Of a stretch of 64,000 nt of DNA, positions 9,690 to 19,334 are shown piece after piece. The translations under genes were made by a program, and so were the position numbers. This DNA comes from Narthecium ossifragum (Eukaryota > Streptophyta > Magnoliopsida > Dioscoreales > Nartheciaceae): contig OY986965.1 in the NCBI GenBank assembly GCA_963920575.1, forward strand, positions 11,360,290-11,424,289, read 5' to 3'. Each line of letters starts with the position of its first letter. Position 1 is the first letter of the stretch. The notes beneath the pieces are model-generated. The model saw only the letters and a list, made by a program, of their open reading frames with translations. It had not been told where the DNA came from and made no database searches.

Positions 9690-10880
9690 CCACTTGAAGG
9701 GCTAGGGTTCCTTCTCGTCACCACCATTCACCTCCTCCTCTTGCGGCTGTCTCCGAGGGTGGTGGATCGGCTTCGTTGCCTGTCGACGATTCGGGTGGGC
9801 CTCCCTCTCTCAAGCGCCTCTCTCCCCGCTCCTCGCTCGCTTGGAGACCGCTTCCATCTCCACGAGGGTATGTGTCATCTCCTCTCCGCCTCCCATTTCC
9901 ACATCTCTCCCTATGGTCTCCTCTTCGCCTCCCATTTCCTCGTCTCTCCCTCCCAAAGATCCACTCTTCTTTAGCTTCGCTTCTCCGTTTCTTTGGTTAT
10001 CTCATTCCTCCGTCAAGGTTCTACGTTGATCTCAGATCCGGTTTTGGCTTCTAGTCTAGCCGGAGAGCACCGATCTGATGGTTTAAGCTCTCTAGATCGA
10101 GACGTGATGCATTAGAAGGTGTTCTCTGTGATGGTTTAAGCTCCTCATCTCTCCCTCTGGTCTCCTCCCCTACTCTTTTTTTTTCCGGGTGTTCTCTATG
10201 GTGGATTTGTGCTTGATCTAGCATTAGAAGGTGCACTCTCCTTCTCGGATTTGTGCTTGATCTAGCATTAGAAGGTGCACTCTCCCTCCCGGATCTGTGC
10301 TTGATCTAGATTTGTGTTTCGCTTCCCTGTTTTTTTTTCCGGGTGTTCTCTCTCTGCCAAAGATCCACAATTTTTTTAATTTTTTGAGATTTTTGGTATT
10401 GTTGCACTCTGATGCTTGTTTCAACTGTTGATTTCTTCCCTCTCCATGTAACGAGAGGCTCTCTGTGCTTTGATCTATTAATTTGTTTCATTTTTATGTG
10501 AATGTACATGCAACTGATGTCTGATCCCTATGATTTTCCTTATTCTGATCCCTCTCCATGTAAATAGAGGCTTATATGCTTGGATCTATCAAATTTTTTA
10601 ATTTGTTGAGATTTTTTGTGGTGTTGCACTTTGATCCTTGTTTTCCCTTTACTTATTCCCTCTCCATGTGACGAGATGCTCTATATGTGGTCTGAACTGC
10701 TGATTCACTTCATTTTTTATAAGAATTTACATATTGCCAATCATGATTTGCTTAATTATGTTATATGAATGTACATATTGTCAATGCTGATTTGCTTCAT
10801 TTTTTATCCCTCTCCATGTAACGAGAGGTTGTTTACTTGATTTTGATGGTATGTTATAAACTCAATTGTCTTCCCTCATA
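9690..10880 (+). promoter_or_regulatory. Leader and leader intron of PIF/Harbinger copy 1
   Basis: Pyrimidine-rich sequence from about 9700 looks like a transcribed 5' leader. A good splice donor (gag-G-GTATGTG) lies at about 9866 and an acceptor (cttccctcatag) ends at 10880, immediately before the transposase ATG. Inside are a 46-bp tandem repeat (about 10207-10310, tgtgcttgatctagcattag unit) and four dispersed copies of ctctccatgtaacgagagg (about 10440, 10550, 10660, 10806). There is no coding sequence. Confidence 0.55.
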
Positions 10881-12262
10881 GATGGATGATCATGATGAAC
10901 AATTCGAGAGGATGAGGATACTCACTGTGGTATACGCTGCCGTAGTTGTCATAGTTAGATAATACAACGCACCACACTATCCCATTAACGATGTACCTCG
11001 AGAGCATAGAGTGGAAACTAGAAAGAGGCACATGGATAGGATTATGATGGCCGGTAGAGACTATTGTGTCAGTTACATCCGTATGGATGTGGACACACTG
11101 AATGAACTAGCCAAGCAAATGAGAGAACGTCATTTGTTAGAGGACACAGATCATATAACCATCGAAGAACAATTGTGTATATTTCTACACATTGTTGGTC
11201 ACACTTTGAAAAATCGAGTGATGCGGACAGAGTTTCTACTGTCTGGGGAGACAATCAGTCGATATTTTAATGTCGTTTTGAAGGCAATATGTAAAATTCA
11301 TGACCTCTATATTGAACAGTCAGGATCGATCACACATCCGAAAATCTTTAACAACCCTACGTATTATCCATACTTTCAGGTAATACTTAATATCGACTAC
11401 TGCAACATTCTTGGGTTGCACATGTCTTATATGACCATTTGACTTATATGACGTGTCTTGCTTTCTCAATGTGCATGTAGGATTGCATTGGCTTTATAGA
11501 TAGCACACATATTGATGCGACTATCCCCACCGATAAAATCTTACCGTTCCGTGGTTGGAAAGGAGTGACTCAAAATGTTTTGGCCGCATGCACACCCGAC
11601 CTCCGATTTACATATGTACTATCTGGTTGGGAAGGTTCAGCCAATGACTTTACTGTGTTGAAAGACGCACTTTCGAGACCCCCTCCAGGTGGTTTAAAAA
11701 CCATCGAAGGTATAAACATAATATCTGACCTCACTAGTTTTATTATAGTTTTTGTCACGAGTGCTTTAAAATCCTTAAAGTGATGTGTCCACTAGTATTA
11801 ATTGTAGGCAAATACTACCTAGTTGATGCCGGGTACACAACCATGCCCGGCTTCATTGCGCCTTACAGGGGTGTAAAGTATCATTTGAAAGAACACAGTG
11901 GCAATAGAGCTTGCGATAAGTACGAGCTCTTCAACCTAAGGCATTCATCACTTAGGTCGAAGATTGAACGAGCCTTCGGATTGCTCAAGAATCGTTTCAA
12001 GATTCTAGCGTCTCATCCTTTCTTTCCTTTCAAAATACAATTTGATATTGTACTCGTATGTTGTATTTTGCAGAACTTTATTTTAAAAGAGTCTCAAAGT
12101 GATCCATTAATGGCTGTTGAGGTTCAGCCGGACGTCCCATCGGATGATGAACCAGCAATTACACAGCCACGCACCGTGAGAGAGCAGCGAGAAGAGCAAA
12201 ATGTTTGGCTAGATTTACGTGAGAGAACTGTTGATCATATGTGGAGAGACTTTAATCCATGA
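10881..12262 (+). pseudogene. PIF/Harbinger DDE transposase, three exons, N-terminal nonsense codon
   Basis: The exons are 10881-11379, 11481-11709 and 11808-12262. Introns are GT-AG (gtaata...tgcatgtag; gtataa...attgtag) in phases 0 and 1, exactly as in the copy at 55462-56810. The DDE catalytic triad is visible: GFIDSTH in exon 2, YYLVDAGYTTMPGFIAPYRG at the start of exon 3, and SKIERAFGLLKNRFK. The helix-turn-helix part (EEQLCIFLHIVGH...SGETISRYFN) precedes it. Starting at ATG 10881, codon 27 is TAA (10959-10961). The next ATG (11011) would lose about 43 residues but keep all catalytic parts. The protein cuts and joins the element ends, normally together with the Myb-like partner. It is probably inactive, or N-terminally shortened. 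Confidence 0.9.
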
Positions 12263-12387
12263 AGAATTTGTGTTAGCTTTTAATATTAAACTTTGTTGTA
12301 TTTTCAACTCTACTATGTAATAATACACTTTGTTGGTATTTGCTTTTTAAAGTTGGTATGCCTTTTATTATGAATAGTTTTCAGAAT

Positions 12388-14121
12388 ATGGCTGAAAATG
12401 ATAATGAGGATGGAGGTGGGGGTGGGTCATCCATGAAGAAGGGTACCCCCAATAAAAGATGGAATGTTGATTCCGAGGCTATCCTGCTTGAATATCTAGT
12501 GAAAGTGGCGAGAAATAAGCCAGAAGGGGATAAATGGTTTAAAGGAAGCCATTTCACGGCTGCAGCCCATGTAGTCAACAAGAAGTGTGGCACTGATTTT
12601 CGTGGCAGCAATGTAAGCCATCACATGGGATGACTGCGAACCAAGTACGAACTAAATGAGAAATTGCTTGATTTGAGTGGAGCTGGGTGGGATGAGCCAA
12701 CGAAGCGGGTAACATTGCCTCCGGTTGTGGCGGAGGCATATATTGCGGTGTGTTTTCATAGACCAATCCGTCAATTAATTTTATGTCTATAACAAATATT
12801 GTATGATAGAGACGTGTTTTGTGCATGTAGGTACATCCAAAGGCTAAGTGTCTACTGAACAAGCCTATCCATAATCTTGAACTGCTAACGGCTTGCTGTG
12901 GGGAAGAAAGGGTCACTGGCCAACATTCTAGGTCTGTATATGATGAGCATGTGGAGGAGACTGAAACTGTCAACCTTTGTGAGGACCCTTCCCTCTACTC
13001 CTGTGGCTCGTCGTGGACCGCAAGGGAAATTTGGTAAATTACGTCTTGTCGGCTTGTTTCACACCCGCGTGTGCATACACTGACCATGTTTGTGGTAATG
13101 TTTGGTTAGAATGGTTAGTGGGACCCGGGATCAAAAGATCCGGACTTGGGCTTGAGTTCTTGCCCAAGTTTAGCTTTCAGCACAAAGAGGATCGATCTTC
13201 TCTAGCTAAGAGATCGATCTTATTGTGCCAGAAAGTCAAGTGCGATCGTCATGAAGGATCGATCCTTGCCTAGGGAAGGACCGATCATTCATAAGTCGAT
13301 TCGTTTGCCTATAAAGCAGCCGAGATCTTCTTCCTTGAATCCCTTTTGAAATCCTGAGATTTGAGCTCAGATCTCGCGATTTTTGAAGGCATTTGAGGAC
13401 GATCCAAGGCCTAGCTGCTTGGATTTAAGCTGCTCTTGATCCGGTAGGGATTCCTACCTACTTTTATTCCGGGTTTTTGGAGTTTTCGGTTTGATCGTGT
13501 TCTTATACTTAGATCTCTCTATACACTTGTTTGTTTGCTGAGTTTTCACCGGTTTTGGACTCGTGGGATCTTGATCTATCAGATCCCAGAGTTTCGTGAT
13601 GTTTGGATGTCACTTTCAGCGGTATTTCTCATCGGAAGGACGCCGGAGAACCCATCGGGATCGATCCTTCTTGAGGAAGGATCGATCTCTCTAGGTTGGT
13701 CATGCTACGCCCGATGAAGGATCGATCTCCTGCTTGGAGAAGATCGATCCCGGTTCTTGGGTAGCATGTTTACCTTCGTCGCGAAGAAGATCGATCTTCC
13801 TGAGAGGAAGGATCGATCGTTGAGAGCTCTATGCGGATGCCTCAAAGGTCTGGAAGTAAGAGACCTAAAGAGTCGAGGGATGAAGCACTTATGACCGTCT
13901 TGAGTAGGATGACGGCTGCTATTGAATCTGGCAATTGCAAGGCCACTGACAAGCTGAATGTGGCTGTGATGGAGGTTGATGGCTTCACTGAAGAAGATCT
14001 TGATAGTACTTTCGAGTATCTAGCACATCATGAAGTCGAAGGTCATGCTTTTATGGCCCATGGTATGAACATGCGTAGGGCATGGTTGAAGCGCTTCTTT
14101 CATTATGAAAGCTCAACGTGA
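12388..14121 (+). pseudogene. Myb/SANT-like partner protein of PIF/Harbinger, one nonsense codon
   Basis: The start ATG 12388 lies four bases after an acceptor (tagttttcag). Exons are 12388-12747, 12831-13033 and 13827-14121, with intron phases 0 and 2, the same as in the intact homologue at 58962-60316. Exon 1 holds the SANT-like DNA-binding fold (KRWNVDSEAILLEYLVKVAR...FRGSNVSHHM) with a TGA at 12631-12633. Exon 2 begins VHPKAKCLLNKPIHNLELL, a stretch typical of this family. Exon 3 gives the C-terminal helical domain (FTEEDLDSTFEYL...AWLKRFFHY). Without the stop the protein would have about 285 residues. Such proteins bind subterminal sequence and bring the transposase to the ends. Intron 2 is about 790 bp here against 78 bp in the homologue, because of inserted sequence. 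Confidence 0.82.
13034..13826. repeat. Intron insert with GATCGATC palindromes and a TATA box (LTR-like)
   Basis: This is intron 2 of the Myb/SANT gene (donor tttg-GTAAATT at 13034, acceptor gttgagag ending 13826). It holds about ten copies of GATCGAT(C), mostly as ggatcgatc or agatcgatc: some lie just before a tataaa box at 13310-13315 and the rest at about 13655-13820. The organisation resembles a solo LTR with U3 and promoter, but I could not find TG...CA ends with a 5-bp duplication, so LTR origin is an inference. Confidence 0.55.
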
Positions 14122-14426
14122 TGGAAGCCTGCTATTCAACTATCATTATCTACTATGTATGAACTAGCTTTAGACTATCTTACTACTCTTTTAAATAGGA
14201 TATTTTGATCATGTTCGAATGGTTGTGCATCTCCAAGTGATGGATTTGCTCTCTTTCATTTTGTATCCCTTTGAATGTATACTGTCTTGGTCCGGATATA
14301 ATGTGCATCTCCTAGTTGTGTTGTTTTAAGGCACTTGTTCAAAGGGATGTAATTTAATGAATCATGTTTAATTGCATGCATTCCAATTTTGCTTGCATTC
14401 CAATTTTGCATTCATGCAGCAACTTA

Positions 14427-14680
14427 GGGGGCGTTTGGCTCCGGCGGATCCACGGGATCCGTGGGATAGGATCCGTGGAATCCGCCGTAGCCGATTCCAA
14501 AATCGACATCCCGACAAAAATTTGGGACGCTGAAATTGGAATCCGCCTCAGGGCGGATTCCAATTTACAGGATCCGAATGGGATCCGCGCCGACGCCAAA
14601 CGCGCGGATCCCGTAATTTGGAATCCGCGCGTCCCCGGATCCCGCAGATTCGCAGGATCCGGGGCGCGCCAAACACCCCC
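14427..14680. mobile_element. Tourist-like MITE (254 bp)
   Basis: The ends GGGGGCGTTTGGCTCCGGCG and GGGGCGCGCCAAACACCCCC are inverted repeats, flanked by TTA on both sides (14424-14426 and 14681-14683). The interior is GC-rich with repeated ggatccgtgg/ggatccgcg motifs and no open frame. The TTA duplication and the GTTTGG terminus place it with PIF/Harbinger MITEs. It is nested in the larger element. Confidence 0.9.
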
Positions 14681-14683
14681 TTA

Positions 14684-15802
14684 ATGAATCCTGTTTAATT
14701 GCATGCAACAGTTGTTAATGAATGTTGTTTAATTGCAATTTCATGAATGATGTTTAATTGCATGCAAAGCAATTTATGTTCAGCTCCAAGTGTTGCATGC
14801 AAAATTGGATGTACACTTGCTGTTTAATTGGAATCTTGACAGCGAATTGTTTTCAAAAGATGGATCGGAATAAACAATACATCACTGGGATAAGTTGACA
14901 CAATACAAATGGCAGATTCAGATGAATAATGAGGTTTATTATAGTGTATTCTTAGATGTTTTCTTATTGTATGGTACTTTTGGCAACTTTGATAAAAGTG
15001 TATATTAAGACAGTGGAAAGATTAGAATACCGGAATTATGCTGCAATTTTACACCCTAATGTTAGATATTGTACATGTGACTGATATGGCAAGCTATGTC
15101 AGCAATTTTGTACCCTGATGTTAGATATTGTACATGTGACTGATATGGCAAGCTATGTCAGCAATTTTGCACCCTGATGTTAGATATTATACATGAATTG
15201 CTTTAACAGTTGCTTGCATTATAATTTTTTGGCTCAGTGACTCATATGACAAGCTATGTCTTTAAAGCTACTTTTTTGACCAAATTGATGATATCCACAT
15301 GGTTTTGGATCTCGGCTGTATATCTGTCTGATATATTATTATAGCATTTTTTACCATTTTTATATGTGTCATGATACAGTAGTTTCTTGTGATCATTTTA
15401 GAAACATTAACATGGTTTCACTGTAGGTTCAGTCTGACATTTTTATATGTATTTGCTTCCATCTTCATTTGCTGATATTACAGTTTGAGCACTCACAAAT
15501 ATGTGGTGTATATCAAATAGAAATTGTATAAACCAGATTTCTTGCCCAGCTATGAAGCTGGTCCTTTTTTCATCAAGTGCTCATTAGTCAATTTGTTTGC
15601 TGTGTAAAAATTGCTGGCTGGTACTTAGAGCATTGCCTTGTATATTAGTTTTTATTGGGTTATAAACATAGTTGTTGTTAGTTTTTATTGGGTCATTAGT
15701 TAATTCCTGAACTTGTCTTTTTATATACATCACTATCATATTGTTGTGTTCAAATTGGCTATTGATATTCCTTCACTATTTGTTTATGACAGGTGTGTTT
15801 TT
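14684..15802. other. Non-coding interior of PIF copy 1 with a 59-bp tandem repeat
   Basis: Between the Myb and third genes there is AT-rich sequence without coding frames. A 59-bp unit (gcaattttacaccctaatg to gcaagctatgtca) is repeated about 2.5 times from 15043 to about 15196. A 3' splice acceptor (tttgtttatgacag) ends at 15792, ten bases before the next ATG. Confidence 0.7.
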
Positions 15803-16072
15803 ATGACGAAGAAATTTTATGTCGTCTATAGAGAAAGACGGCTAGGAGTTTATGACAATTGGCCAGAGTGCCTTGCCCAGGTGCATAAATTTAGCGGGGC
15901 TTGCTATCGTGGGTTCCGCAATCATAACGATGCATTGGCGTCATTTGGTGATTACAAGCTTGAATTTGGAAAGGTTAAACTAGATAAAGAAAGTCAGTAT
16001 TCGGCGGTTCCTTTACTGATCTTTGTGCTCGTTGTGTTGATCGTTAGTTGCTTTATTTATATTACATGTTAA
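15803..16072 (+). CDS. Tail-anchored protein with RNase H1 N-terminal / viroplasmin-like domain
   Basis: The product is 89 residues from ATG 15803 (MTKKFYVVYRERRLGVYDNW). An earlier in-frame ATG at 15713 would add a segment crossing a splice acceptor, so I reject it. Residues 4-50 match the RNase H1 hybrid-binding fold (Pfam Cauli_VI): FYVVYRERRLGVYDNW, then ECLAQV, then CYRGF and DALASFGDY. In RNase H1 this domain binds RNA/DNA hybrids and double-stranded RNA. No catalytic RNase H domain follows. Instead the last 22 residues are a hydrophobic helix (VPLLIFVLVVLIVSCFIYIT), which predicts a C-terminal membrane anchor. The gene is last in the element, about 565 bp from the terminal repeat. A diverged homologue sits in the same place in the element at 54628-62449. 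Its role is unknown to me. Confidence 0.85.
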   Translation: MTKKFYVVYRERRLGVYDNWPECLAQVHKFSGACYRGFRNHNDALASFGDYKLEFGKVKLDKESQYSAVPLLIFVLVVLIVSCFIYITC

Positions 16073-16637
16073 CATGTTAAAGATGGCTATAATTTGATAA
16101 CACTGGACGAGATCTATTGAAGTAGGTGAATTGTGATACTTTGTAGTTGTACATGTTCTTGTTGGAATTAAATGGAAGCACGGAGATACGGGGAATAAAT
16201 AGTTAAGGGGAATAAATTAATGATTTCCTCTCATTAAATTAAGATATATTCAAAAATTTGGCATGGCTAGTTTTTTAGTTGTCTACTATTATTATTATAA
16301 AGGTAATAAATAAAAGACAAAAAATGAGGAAAAGAAATGATATGATTTTGTTGAGAGTTGAAATCAAGAGTTAAGCTCACCAACTCTTGCGGGGGTGACC
16401 ATATCCTCACTCTCAACACCAACCAAACACTAGAAAGTACAAAAGTCTGTTAACTCAGTATCCACTTCAACACCAACCAAACACAAGAAAGTCTAAAAAT
16501 CAGTAAACTCAGCTTCCACTTCAAGCACCAACCAAACAGCAAAAACTAACAAACCACTCCAGTCCAACCAGATTTTACAAGTCAACACTCCAAAGAGTCA
16601 ATTCAGTCCAACCACTCCTGTGCAGCCAAACATGCCC

Positions 16638-16922
16638 TAAGCAACGGCGGCATAATACATAGCCAAACATGTGTGTGCATTCTGTAATCTCACTTTCTTG
16701 AGATTCCCAGGAACCGGTCCAGTTTGGTCAGGTGATTTTTTGAAGCCTTAATTTAACTTATCAAACGAAAAAAACGAGCTTAATAAGGAGCTGATGAAAG
16801 ACTATGAGATGGTCACTTCGATCATATTTTTCATTGCCAAATTTTTGTTTTTTTGGGCAAAGGTAGTGGCATAATGGAGGAGTATCCCTCACGCATACTC
16901 GTCAAAGGACCCATCAAGACTA
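16638..16922. other. Spacer between PIF copy 1 and the old LTR element
   Basis: No gene or recognisable repeat is visible. The first three bases are the TAA target duplication of the PIF element. Confidence 0.5.
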
Positions 16923-17305
16923 TGATGAGATCCTGGATCTGAGGATATCTCACCGAGTCGTGGATGGTGGAAGGAAAATAGAGAAGATGATGATAATTCT
17001 CGATTGATAGGCGAGGATGCCCCTTGTATCCAATTAATGGCTGGATAAACCCCTATTTCCACTTGATGGCTGGAAGAACCCTCAATTGCTTTACTAATTC
17101 TCTGAATTCCCCAAACTACAGACTATTGCCTCTTATTTATAGAGAGGCTATAGAAACCCTAGGACTCTCAAATACCTAGATAACACATAGCCGTTGGATG
17201 TGTAGCCGTCTAACGAATGGCTCATATTCAACCCGACTAACAACTTACTCGGGCTCACACCCAACATGAATCCATCATAACTACTCTTGACTCAATCACA
17301 ATCCA
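16923..17305 (-). mobile_element. LTR (left copy) of an old minus-strand retrotransposon
   Basis: The sequence from TGATGAGATC at 16923 to about 17305 is repeated at 28474 to about 28855 with a few percent difference (shared gatctgaggatatctcaccg and atggctggataaacccctat). It carries a TATA-like tatttatag on the plus strand. The right ends of the two copies diverge after actcaatcacaa, so the outer boundary is uncertain. By orientation this is the 3' LTR. Confidence 0.75.
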
Positions 17306-17734
17306 TCATAACTACTCTTGGTCGGCGTCGGGCAGAAGGAATGAAGACGGGGCGAAGGAAGGGAGTCGGGGCCTGTGAGCTTGGTATCTTCCGTCTATCG
17401 GAGCAGATGCCAGCTTGCGGGACGAATCGGGACGGAGTCATTGGCGAGTTTGGTCGGCCGGGATCGGGAGGGAGCAGAGCCTCTGGTGCGGGAGTAGAAG
17501 GGGTAAGCGCGGTGGAGCTTGGGTGCTTGCAGCGACGAGGATGGTGGCTGCCGGTGTGCTTGGCGGCATCGACGTCGAATGGAGTTGAGGGCAGTGGAGG
17601 TGCGGGTGACGAAGAACGGTGCCGGAGAAGGAGAGAGGTCGCGGTGGCGGCGCTCTGGCACTTGGTCAGCGGTGGCCTGGTAGGGAAAGAAGAAGGGTCC
17701 GGCGAGGTGGAGCGGGCAGGCGTAGTCTGAATGT
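17306..17734 (-). other. GC-rich internal remnant of the old LTR element
   Basis: G-rich sequence on the plus strand has C-rich open frames on the minus strand, similar in composition to the gag remnant at 27537-28443. It lies between the left LTR and the Athila-type insertion. No domain is recognisable. Confidence 0.45.
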
Positions 17735-19285
17735 TGAAAATGCAGGAAAAAGGAGAAAAGAAGCTGAAAAGAGTGCATGGATCAATTTTAAAGATTTATC
17801 TGTACCTGTTCATAAAGAACCAGAGCATGTGCCATACATGGTTGGAAAGCTCTTGAAGTCTAGATTCTGGAGAATTTTACGGTTCGTGATTCCGAGTTTC
17901 CTAGAGGAAGTTATGGCAATTTTAGTACCGATGGCGCAGTCTGAATGACAGCACAGTAAATAAGCTGGAAGTCCGAGCGATCCTCCGATCGATCGGACTA
18001 CGCAAAAACGTGACAGAACCTATTTTTTTTGGCTGAACGAAGTCCGATCGATCTCTCCATCACTCCAAAGAAGTCCGATCGATCCGACACCAATGGTCCG
18101 ATCGATCGGACTCGGGAAAAGTCAAAAACAGCGGATTTTTACTCAACCGATCGATCCAACACTCATAATTTGATCGATCGGACTTGGGAATTAAAGGGTG
18201 ACAGAACGTATGCTTTTTAGAGGAACACAATTCGATCGATCGGACCATCGATCGAACTCGGGAAGAGCCAGAGATGAAGAATTTTTATGAAGTCGATCGA
18301 TCCGACTCCCTTAGTCCGATCGATCGGGCTCGGGCGTAAATAGAAGTGGGAGATCTCAATGAGACCGATCGATCCAACATTCCGAGGAGGATCGATCGGA
18401 CGTTTCCAGTGAATTAAATCAACGGTTTTGATTTAACCCGAGTTTAGGCCTATAAATAGGATACTTAGGGTTATCAAAGGGGGACTTTTGGAGGACTTTT
18501 TGGCAGCGTTTGGAGGCGAAGAGAAGGGTTCCAGGCTTGGTTTTCTTTTCTTATTTCTTCTTTATTTCTCCATTAGTTTTGTTGCCCTCATGGTGAACAT
18601 GAGTGGTTAGTTTCTTTTCTAAGGTACCGATGTAGCCCTAACTGAATCATTCTATGTTATTGGATCATGATTATTTTATCAGTTTATTTTCCTTGATTTA
18701 TTCATTATTATAACTGAGATCTTAAATACCTTTATCTGGCCAATAAAAGTATTATAGATTGTTTTATGTGAGATTGGGCGAGGGTTCATTCCCTAATCTT
18801 GCAGGATCTATGAATGAATGAGTTTATGTCGAGGCCGGGTTCAAGCTAAGAGTATTCTTGGTTCATAATTGTTCTTCAGAGCTTAATGGATTTTTGGTTA
18901 ACACTTAGTTATGGGTTCATTAGCTAGGGTTAATTGAGGGTACTTGGTGAAGACCGTGGCCGAACGGATCATCATACCGGAAGAACGAGCCCTTGGAATT
19001 AAACTGAAATCTTTATTGATTCAATGCATAGAATGAGGATGTTATGGTGAAATCGGAACCTTAGTATTCATCCATCATATTTCTATCGTTTTCTTATTTC
19101 GTTTTTAGATCATCTATCTTCGAGACTTCATATTTCTTATTTTCCCTTCGTTATTTTCTTTCTTTTCTGTTCTTTAGCGTTTCACTCTAATAATTTCTAC
19201 AAATCTCTGTGGGTACGATACTCGTCTTGCTACTATACTGATTGCACCGATTCGTATACTTGCGAGATATAAAATTTATTCATCA
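17735..19285 (+). mobile_element. 5' LTR of Athila-type element, truncated at its left end
   Basis: This is nearly identical to 25985-27536, but the first 120 or so bases of the 3' LTR (from TGATGAGTGC) are missing here. U3 contains about twelve GATCGATC palindromes between about 17970 and 18405, then a tataaata box at 18451. It ends TTCATCA at 19285. The high similarity of the two LTRs suggests a recent insertion. Confidence 0.9.
18451..18458 (+). promoter_or_regulatory. TATA box of Athila-type LTR promoter
   Basis: The sequence ggcc-tataaata-gg sits about 45 bp downstream of the GATCGATC cluster. The same arrangement is at 26702 in the 3' LTR. Confidence 0.7.
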
Positions 19286-19291
19286 AGTTTT

Positions 19292-19309
19292 TGGCGCCGT
19301 TGCCGGGGA
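19292..19309 (+). other. Primer-binding site of the Athila-type element
   Basis: TGGCGCCGTTGCCGGGGA follows six bases after the LTR end. This is the primer-binding sequence typical of plant Athila/Tat gypsy elements. Confidence 0.85.
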
Positions 19310-19334
19310 TTTGATTAGAATTTATTTGTAGTGA

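Larger units (their letters stand above)
9457..16637 (+). mobile_element. Complete PIF/Harbinger element (copy 1), 7.2 kb
   Basis: The termini are GGGCGTGTTTGGTTG at 9457 and the complement of GGGCATGTTTGGCTG ending at 16637, matching at 13 of 15 positions. They are flanked on both sides by TAA (9454-9456, 16638-16640), the 3-bp target preference of PIF/Harbinger. Inside, all on the plus strand, are a DDE transposase (10881-12262), a Myb/SANT gene (12388-14121) and a third gene with an RNase H1-like hybrid-binding domain and membrane anchor (15803-16072). A Tourist-like MITE has inserted at 14427. The transposase N-terminus and the Myb gene each have a nonsense codon, so this copy is probably no longer autonomous. 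Confidence 0.92.

Noticed and set aside
13034..13826. Bounded solo LTR in the Myb intron
   Set aside because: Promoter-like structure is present but no TG...CA ends with a target duplication could be found, so I list it only as an LTR-like repeat insert.
15803..16072. Endogenous caulimovirus (viroplasmin domain)
   Set aside because: No coat, movement, or reverse-transcriptase sequence of that family lies nearby. The domain is also the N-terminal domain of RNase H1, and both copies sit inside bounded PIF/Harbinger elements.
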